Assembly (NCBI GenBank): GCA_037447655.1
Contig: JBBHKE010001644.1
Span: forward strand, 184,512 to 248,511
Reading direction: 5' to 3'
DNA: 64,000 nt
DNA from: Zygnema cylindricum
Taxonomy: Eukaryota > Streptophyta > Zygnematophyceae > Zygnematales > Zygnemataceae
The stretch's first letter is position 1; each line of letters starts with the position of its first letter. The notes beneath the pieces were generated by a model. The model made no database searches, was not told the origin of the DNA, and worked only from the letters and a program-made list of their open reading frames with translations. A program made the translations under genes and the position numbers. Below, in pieces: positions 56,560-64,000 of this stretch.

Positions 56560-59500
56560 CGGCAGCAGGATATGATAGAAGGGAAGAAGAGGCAGCGACA
56601 TTAATTTTTCTAGCAGTAGACAGTCTACTTTTGCACATAGTTGAGTTAGAAAAACCTAAGGCTATGTGGGATAAATTAAGGACTGTACATGAGCGTACTT
56701 ATCCGCCCAATATTATCCAATTAAAAAACAAATTGCTGGACTTTAGTATGGAGAGTGGAGATGCTATGGAAACCCATATAAATAGATTGAAAGAGCTTAA
56801 ATTACAGCTAGCCACAGTCGGCACAAAACTGAATGATGATGATTTGACCCTCACACTGTTTAGGTCATTACCATCACAGTATGCTGTGATGATCACGGCT
56901 TTGAAAAGTCAACCTACTATAAACTTTGATCCAGCATGTCAGCATTTCATTCAGGAAGAAGTTGACATTAAAAAAAAGGAAGAAAAATAGTCAGATGCAG
57001 CTCTTTATGCCAAAGGCAAACAATCAGTAAAAAATACTGAGTAAGTAATTGCTTGTGCTATATGTGGAAAAACCAATCATCAAACTGCTAACTGTAGATT
57101 CAAAAAGAAAGAGACTGAAAACTTCTAGAAAAAGATTGTTTGTTATAGTTGTGGAAAACCAGGTCATAAGTCTTCAACTTGTCGTAGAAAAGACAAAAAC
57201 AAACAGAACAAACAGTCTTTTGCTATGAACATTCAAGATGAGACTAAAATTTTCCTCTCACAGTCTAATGCTCAGAAAAGCAAATGGATTATAGATTCTG
57301 GAGCATCTCATCATATGTGTAATGATAAGTCTATCTTTTCTTCTCTCACAGCATTACAGAATCCTCGAAGAATTGTACTGGCAAATGATAAGATTCTAGA
57401 GACCAGTTTAATGGGCGAGGTTAAGTTACAACTATAGTGTGATACTGGTGGTCATGAACGCCATCTAAAAGAAGTTTTATACTTACCAGGTTTAAAGCAT
57501 AACCTTTTCAGTGTTATGCATGTTGTGAAGAGTGGACTAAAAGTTGAATTTGGGAAAAAGAAAAATGAAAGGTGTGAAATCAAAAGTGGGGGAAAGCTAA
57601 TCGCTCTTGGATATCCGGAAGGGAATCTTTTTGCTCTACGTTTGGATGAGGAATATGCACAGATGAATTTCAACAAAGAAGCACAGACTTTGGAGCTATG
57701 GCATCAACGATTTGGTCATCTGGGAGAGCAGAATCTCAAACGACTCATCCAAAAGAAGATGGTCCGAGGACTTAAGGACGTCAACGCCCAAGACAACCTT
57801 AAGGTGTGTGAAGGATGTGCTCAAGGTAAGCAAAGAAGGCTTCCTTTTCATAAAGATGATGAACCCAAACATAGAAGGAAGATGGAGCTTATTCATTCTG
57901 ACTTGAGCGCTCCTCACCCCTTAAGTCCTTGAGGTTCTAGATTTTTCATCACGTTTACGGATGAGTGCAGTAGAAAAGTATGGGTGTATTTTATGCAATC
58001 CAAAGGAGATGCCCTTAAGAAATTCAAAGAGTTCAAAACCATGGTAGAAAACCAGGTAGGAGAACGGATCCAAATTTTAAGGTCAGATAATGGGGGGGAA
58101 TAAACCTCCAATGCTTTTAAGGAAAACTGCAAAACTTGGGGGATATAGCAAGAATTTACAGTAGCCTATAGTCCGCAGCAAAACGGAGTATCAGAATGAC
58201 TTAACCGAACTTTGGTTGAAATTGCACGTTGTTTAGTACATAGTGCAAAATTGAATCAAAACCTATGGGCCGAAGCTATCCTTAATGTTGTTTATTTGAA
58301 GAATCGTTCTCGAAGTACTTCTCTGAAAGATATAACACCTGAAGAATCTTGGTCAGGCTTTGAACCAAATGTTAAGCACTTTAGAGTTTTTGGAGGCAAA
58401 ACATTTGTTCACATCCCAACACATAATAGAAAGAAATTTGATAAGAAGAGTTAGACTGGTGTCTTTGTAGGTTATGATATAAATAGAAAAGCTTACTGAA
58501 TTTATGACCCATTTACAAGGAAAGTTCATGTTAGTCGAGATGTGACTGTATATGAAGGGAAGGAAAGTAGTTCAGATGTGACAGGTAGTTTTGACCCTTG
58601 GTCTGAAGAACCAGAGACTGTCACTGTTCCCTTTAACAATCAAGAAGAATTGGAAAGCGAGTCTCCACAAACACGAGGTACTCCAAGCAGAGAAGATGAA
58701 GTGGAGCCTTCGTCATCGACGCAAATTTCTATTCCAGTTCAGACTTCAGTCATCCCCGGTTGAACATCAACCTTTCAACCTTTACCAGTGGAGAAGTTAC
58801 CGGCACCACAACCTTCGCAAATTACAACCTCTCCGAATCCGATTCAACAATCGAGATAAAAGGTAACCCCTCAAAGAGTATCTAACTGGATACGTGCTAA
58901 ACCAAAACAGCTTATTGAAGAAACGGGAGATGTGGGTTTAGCTTGTTGTTTTATGGCGACAGAGGGGGCCCCGCAAACTTTTCATGAAGCTTTGGAGAGT
59001 TTTGATTCTCATAAATGGAAAGAGGCAATAGAATTAGAATATGACTCATTGATCAAAAACAAAACTTGGACTTTGTAGAACGCTCAATAGAGAAAAATAT
59101 TGTGGGATGTAAATGGGTCTTTAAGATTAAAAAGAAGTCAGATGGGTCAGTGGAAAGATAAAAAGCGAGGTTAGTGGCTAAAGGGTATTCTCAAGAAGAG
59201 GGGGTTGATTATACTGAGACTTCTCACCAGCAGTGAAGTTTAATAGCCTTAGGGGCAACAGAGGGTATGCAGATGCATCAACTACATATCAAAACTGCAT
59301 TCCTAAATGGGGATTTAGAGGAAGAAGTCTACATGGAACAACCAGAGGGCATGATAGAACCAGGAAAGGTGTCTAAACTTCAAAAATCCATATACGGTCT
59401 AAAACAAAGTCCTAGGTGTTGGAACATCAAACTTGACACCGAAATGAGAAAAGAGGGCTTTGAGAGATGTCATATAGATGGGGACCTCAACAAAAGGAGG

Positions 59501-59686
59501 AGCACTACCACATGGACTTTTACATGTTCAAGAGGACCTATCAGTTGGAGAGAACATGTTGAAAAGAAATTTTTAAAGTTTGAATTTGTTAGTTCAGCTC
59601 AACAAGCAGCAGATCACTTGACTAAGGTAGTTCCTCGAGATAAAATTGTTGTTTGTAATCAGCTCACAAGAGTTGGTCCTATTTAG
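56560..59686 (+). pseudogene. Decayed gag-pol of copia 2
   Basis: Gag with KPKAMWDKLRTVHERTYPPN and SLPSQYAVMITALKS, then two zinc knuckles (CAICGKTNHQTANC near 57055-57100 and CYSCGKPGHKSSTC near 57139-57183). An intact protease-type WIIDSGASHHMC lies near 57286-57320. Pre-integrase (LWHQRFGHLG), integrase (SDNGGE, YSPQQNGVSE) and a hinge follow in one continuous frame to 58763, but with about a dozen nonsense codons. Reverse transcriptase motifs (FLNGDLEEEVYMEQPEGM, SIYGLKQSPR) run to about 59480. The frame then passes straight to the extreme C-terminal segment (AADHLTKVVPRDK), so the YVDD box and RNase H are deleted. Confidence 0.88.
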
Positions 59687-59729
59687 TGTGGACAATCAAT
59701 AGTATGGAGAAAATGACCCAGAGAGGGGG

Positions 59730-60272
59730 TATTAAAATTATGTGTCCATTTTCTAATAAAGACAAAAATCAAAGTTGTTACGTGAGCGAGAAGTCAATTA
59801 GGTACGGTACGGTTCGGTACAGTTGAGTAAACGTGAAGGTACATTTGTGTAGACGTCAAGTTATATTTGCGTAGACGTCAAAAATTGGTCATTGACTTGT
59901 ACCGTACGGCAAGTCAAGTTGTCGCAGATTTTGAGTATGTGTCACGTAGCGAATTGTGACCATTGATTCGATTACGTAGGTCACAAGTTAAGATTGTACT
60001 TTCTTTACGTGGAACACAAGTAGCGTAGGACCTACGTCACCTACACATACAAAATGTACTCATGCTGGACATTGAAAATTAATCATCAATCTACTGAATG
60101 ATTCTCTCCAATTTTTTCCCTGCTGCTAGTTTTGCACTGAGTGCTTATTTTGTCGTGGAATTAATCTATCTTCTTTCTTGTTCAGTAATTTTTCTCATAT
60201 AGAGAATTGTTTTCCTTAGCTTCATTTTTTGGAATTGATCGATCCTATGGAAAATTCTTCAGAATCTCAACA
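59730..60272 (+). repeat. 3' LTR of copia 2
   Basis: 543 bases, TATTAAAATTATGTG (first dinucleotide TG mutated to TA) to AATCTCAACA. Confidence 0.88.
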
Positions 60273-61883
60273 ATTTCTTGATGGCATGCCATAAGTTGGA
60301 GCGCATTAATGAGTTGAAACGTTACCTTGGATTACATTTCAAAGTAACAAACCTTGGAGAGGTACGATATATTTTGGGGATATAAGTGATACACAACAAA
60401 AACGGGATCATTAAATTGAGTTAAGCTCAATATTGTAAGGAGATTTTGGAGAGATTTGGTATGACTGACGCGAAACCGCTTTCTATGCCGTTGGATGCAA
60501 ATTTACATATTCGCAAGTTTGAGGAAGAAGATTCTATCGACGTACGATATCGAGAGGTGGTTGGTTCACCCATGTACATTAGCGATGGTACTTGTCCAGA
60601 TATTTCGGCCGGGGTTTCCATCGTCAGTTGTTATTGTCACGAGCCAAAGAATGCGCATTGGGAGGCCGTACGACGTATCTTTCGATATTTAGTTGGGACG
60701 ATTGATCTTGGACTTTTATTCACTTATGACAAAAAATCTTTTGTGTGTTGGGTATTGTGACGCGGATTGGGGCAGAGACTTTGATTCAAGTAAGTCCACG
60801 TCAGGGTCGCATTTATTTTTGGAGGAGCCGCGATCTCGTGGAGTTCTAGGCTATAACCTACGATTGCGTTAAGTTCTACAGAATCTGAGTATAAGGCTGC
60901 GTGTCATACATCTAAGGCTTCGATTTGGATTAAGGAGATGTTACGTGAGTTAAGCGTTCCTATTGGTTGTATGACGATTTATTCTGACAGCATGAGTTCG
61001 ATGGCGTTGGCGAAAAATCTAGTGTTTCACAAGAGGACAAAACACATTAGGATCTAATGGCATTTTGTAAAAGATTCGGTTACGACAAACGAGATTGTAT
61101 TTTTGTACGTACCAACAAAACAGGAGGCAACAGATTTGCTGACGAAAGCTGCCACACATGATGTATTTGAGAGGAGGCGACCGAAACTTGGATTATGTTG
61201 AGGAGTTTTGGGAATTGCGACAATAAGAGGGGGATTGTTGGGATATTGTCGTTTCGTGGCATTTGGCGAAGCAACATACCAACATTTATTTGTTGGACGT
61301 GAAGTGTCACGTCATCATACAAAACGTACGACGTTTTTTCGTGGCGGTACTTTTGTTAACCGCGAACGAAATGTACTATTTCGTTTCGCGTGATTTTTGT
61401 TTGCGTGCCAGGTGTTTGATTTTGCGTGCAGGTGTATTCGTGAAGCGACACGTGTAAAGTCAACTTTTGGTGTTAGTCGTTTTGAAGGAAGAAAGCGCGT
61501 GCGCCTTCCTTCGTGGAACTTTCATTACAGTGTGCGACAGTTAGCTAGGGACAGACTTCGTCGCTACGCTAAGTCTTGCTTGTTTTCCCTTGTTGTCTCT
61601 TAGTGCAGAGTAGCGAGTATATAGGCAGCAGTGTACGCTGTAGAGTATATTAAATAATGAATTAATCAATCTATCTTAGATGATTAATCCTAGAGTAGAG
61701 ATTATTTAAAGAAGAGAGAGAAGAGAGAAGAGAGAAGAGAGATGATGTAAAGAGGCTTCGGCCAAGAACACTTATAAATCTTTTTGGCTGAATATTCCTC
61801 TTGTCTTTTATGAGCTTACGCTATTTAATGTTTTATGTTTTGTGAATATATTTGAGTGAATGTCTTTTGCTTAAGATCCTACA
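60273..61883 (+). mobile_element. 3' half of a third copia element
   Basis: Begins abruptly at the second LTR of copia 2, at the residues just after the reverse transcriptase YVDD box (FLMACHKLERINELKRYLGL, LGEVRYILGI). It continues through RNase H (CDADWGRDFDSSKSTSGS near 60759-60812, YSDSMSSMAL near 60979, TKHIRI near 61038) and the terminal DLLTKA (near 61136). A purine tract AATAAGAGGGGGA (61222-61234) precedes a 3' LTR. The frame is broken in several places. No 5' half was found to the left of copia 2. Confidence 0.82.
61236..61883 (+). repeat. Probable 3' LTR of copia 3
   Basis: Starts TGTTGGGATATTGTCG directly after the purine tract. The proposed end CCTACA is a guess because no partner LTR exists in the window. 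A GAGAGAAGA repeat lies at about 61711-61743. Confidence 0.6.
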
Positions 61884-61949
61884 GAAGAAAATGACAAAGC
61901 AAAAACGCAATAAAGCTATGTTCTGATGGGACTTCAACCTTTTTTTTTC

Positions 61950-62254
61950 CATAGTTCAAAAGTAGGCGTTTTTATTGTAGGCCTTTGGTAAGCGCCTTCA
62001 TTGCAAGTTGTGTTATGGGCTTTTCATGTGATCTTCTTAGATCGCTACTTTCATCAGAGATTGTCCGATCGTCCGAATCTGAAAGTGTAAGTAAAATTTT
62101 TTGGTCCAAATGTTTTAATTGGTCCAATTTTTGGTCTGAATGTTTTAATTTGTCCGAATAGGTCCGAATACAATATGGGTCTTAAGGTCATATTGTATGT
62201 TTTGCATACAATAGGCATATTCTATGGGCCTACTTTCACCTATTTTGAACTATG
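61950..62254. mobile_element. Non-autonomous TIR element, CATAGTTCAAAAGTAG family, copy 2
   Basis: 305 bases, CATAGTTCAAAAGTAGGCG to CCTATTTTGAACTATG. It shares long blocks with 12111-12657 but lacks about 240 bases of its interior, a typical deletion-derivative relation. Confidence 0.72.
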
Positions 62255-63166
62255 GTTTTTTCTAGTGTTGTGTATCGGTAAAAAAGAAATTGCGATAACA
62301 CCGATACCGATAGTTATCGGTTATCCAACGGTCAGCAGTCTCGATATATTTGTACTTTTTGTACTTTCTGTTCGGAGTGTTTTTTGTCCGGTAAACTGGA
62401 CGATAAATTTACGAGAAATGTACGGTTTTTTACGGGAAATGTACGGAATTTGACGAAAAAATACGTTGCACTTTTGTAGTACTTTTTGGGCGGTTAACTG
62501 AACATAAATTTTACGGGAACGTACGGAATTTTACTGATAAATTGATTATCATGGAACGGTAAAAAGACGGCGGACACAAAGTACAACGGATGCAAAATAT
62601 CATTATGCGCGCCGCCGGAATCGAACGGACGACATTCAATGAGAAAATACGAGCAAACAGTCAGCGTGAGCGCCGGCATCTCGAAATGGCTTTTTTGGCG
62701 GGCTTTTGCCAAAAAAGCCGACGGATTGACACGTGGCAGGTTTCCAGTGGATCCCAAAAAATAAAGGGACAAAGCCACGGCGGCGGATGTGAAAGGTACA
62801 TTGTTTTAACTGGATAACTGGAGCCGTACTAAAGTCGTACACATCTTATGCCGACTACTATACTTTCGGCTTGTACAAATGATCTGATTGGTAGGTACCT
62901 CAGGGGTTGTGAGTAGGGCGCTTCGGGGGAATAAGACGTACAGTTGAGTGTACATGCCGTACAGCTATCTGTACGGCTCGTATAGTTATCGCCGATAGTT
63001 ATCGTTATCGGCATTATCGCCGATAAGTAGCCGATATTATCGGATACTTATCGGCGATAAGACCGATAACGATATATCGTACCAATATATCGATTATCGG
63101 GTCCCCGAAAAAAGGCTCATATCGGTTATCGGCAAATCCTTACCGATACACAATACTAGTTTTTTC
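62255..63166. mobile_element. hAT-type non-autonomous element with 8-bp TSD
   Basis: The element proper is 62263-63158 with inverted ends TAGTGTTGTGTATCGGTAA and TTACCGATACACAATACTA. It is flanked by a perfect 8-bp duplication GTTTTTTC at 62255-62262 and 63159-63166. An 8-bp duplication with TA-G termini indicates hAT mobilisation. No transposase. The right 170 bases are packed with GCCGATAA and TTATCGGC motifs. A tRNA T-arm-like GGAATCGAAC word lies near 62629. Confidence 0.82.
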
Positions 63167-63795
63167 GCATATGAAGACAAAATACAGTCACGTGCTGTAA
63201 CGCGGCCGGATAATATGGCTCTTTTGTCGGCTTGCCGTTGTCGTTCCTGTCCGTAAAAGGACGTGTGTCACAAATATCAAATTTTATCTCACGAATACGG
63301 GAAAGTGCCCGCTATAGTCCAAATACCAGAAGGACCAATTTACAGTACAGTGTCGTCAGTACAGTACAGTACTATCTGTACTATAACGAACTGCAAAACG
63401 CCAAGTTCTCCAGAAGTTGTGCCGTACATCTGAGTATCTGACTTCCCTCGCTTCATTCTGACGAACAAAAAATCTACACGTGTATACCACGTGACGGTTA
63501 GCGAACCCGATGTGCCGCGTCCTTACCAGAGAGAACCAATCAGATTGCAACAGGCGTTTCTCCGCTAGCTCATCCATAAAATTTTCGTACCTCGACTGTA
63601 CTGTACTTCTTATTTTTCGTTTCCCGTCATCTTTGTTTCTATCTCTCTCTCTTTCTCTGTTCCTCGGTCCTTCCTTTAAATACTAATCAGATTTTAAGAT
63701 ATTGTGTCTACTAACCGCCTCTCATTTGTTCTTCCCTCTCTTTCTCGCGCTCTCTCTCTCTCCCTCTCCCTCTACCCCGTGGATATTTTGGCACG
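63167..63795. other. Intergenic stretch ahead of a possible gene
   Basis: No gene seen. CT-rich DNA at about 63640-63660 and 63735-63775 resembles a pyrimidine-rich leader. Confidence 0.35.
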
Positions 63796-63837
63796 ATGGG
63801 AGAATTTGGGGAGGAGAAAGCGGAGATTGGAGGAAAG
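63796..63837 (+). CDS. Possible first exon of an unidentified gene
   Basis: ATG at 63796 opens MGEFGEEKAEIGGK and runs into a consensus donor AAA|GTAAGT at about 63838. Pyrimidine-rich DNA lies upstream and T-rich intron-like DNA downstream. The product cannot be identified from 14 residues and the rest lies beyond the window. Weak evidence. Confidence 0.25.
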
Positions 63838-64000
63838 TAAGTTTGTAATTTACTCTTTCTTTCTTTGTTTATTTATATGTTTTTTTTGTGTATTTTTTTT
63901 TTTCGATTTTACTCGTTGCCTTTTTCATTTCAATCATAAAACATTAATGTTGTACCTGGTTTTAATTTTGGTCCATGTTGTAATTACAAAATACTAACTT

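Larger units (their letters stand above)
55814..60272 (+). mobile_element. Ty1/copia LTR retrotransposon 2 (internally deleted)
   Basis: LTRs at 55814-56408 and 59730-60272. A primer-binding site TGGTATCCAAGC (56409-56420) lies immediately after the left LTR, and a purine tract AGAGAGGGGG is at the right LTR. The flanking 5-mers (GTTCG and ATTTC) do not match, so no target duplication is visible. The reverse transcriptase is cut short and RNase H is missing. Confidence 0.88.

Noticed and set aside
62590-62660. tRNA gene inside the hAT element
   Set aside because: Only a T-arm-like word (GGAATCGAAC) is present; no A box or cloverleaf.

Overview
This is nuclear DNA of a green-lineage (streptophyte) eukaryote. 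It holds three intron-rich plus-strand genes separated by transposon-derived DNA. The lineage call rests on a phototropin (LOV2 domain fused to an AGC-VIII kinase with the plant DFD motif), a plant-type O-fucosyltransferase and a plant GUP1-type MBOAT protein. Species cannot be fixed from the sequence. The long CT/GA tracts, gappy assembly and many MITE-like repeats would fit a charophyte alga or another large seedless-plant genome, but that is inference. There are no operons, CRISPR arrays or bacterial-style signals.

Layout. (1) 470-8759: phototropin, 5' truncated by the window edge (LOV1 not present), 11 exons visible, with a 297-base assembly gap (4416-4712) in one intron. Many of its introns are filled with polypyrimidine or polypurine tracts. 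(2) 8760-18759: gene-free repeat land, with a tandem duplication, two TIR-element families, a nested pair of related TIR elements, a tRNA-derived SINE-like sequence, a hAT-like element and a TA-flanked MITE. (3) 18760-25673: O-fucosyltransferase of the plant DUF246/O-FucT family, a single-pass (Golgi-type) membrane protein in 11 exons. Its splice sites look sound but four single-base insertions break the frame. (4) 26630-29690, minus strand: a decayed non-LTR-type reverse transcriptase with a C-terminal HC/nuclease-like domain and a pentanucleotide tail. (5) 29690-32183: MITEs and a SINE-like sequence. (6) 32184-38786: a complete but decayed Ty1/copia retrotransposon with 1.1-kb LTRs and a perfect 5-bp target duplication. 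(7) 40305-52631: a GUP1/HHAT-like MBOAT acyltransferase in 19 exons whose phases join without a break to 568 residues, including one GC-AG intron. (8) 52632-55813: duplications and a hAT-like repeat. (9) 55814-60272: a second, internally deleted copia element, butted against the 3' half of a third copia (60273-61883). (10) 61950-63166: a TIR element and a hAT-type element with a perfect 8-bp target duplication. (11) A possible new gene start near 63796.

The three genes have unrelated roles: blue-light sensing, glycosylation in the secretory pathway, and membrane O-acylation. No shared pathway is implied. I did not find a convincing novel biological system. The most unusual sequence-level signals are these: complementary GA/CT intronic tracts that bracket several phototropin exons; the exclusively +1 lesions in the O-fucosyltransferase; self-nested TIR elements; and tRNA-like sequences carried antisense inside copia LTRs.
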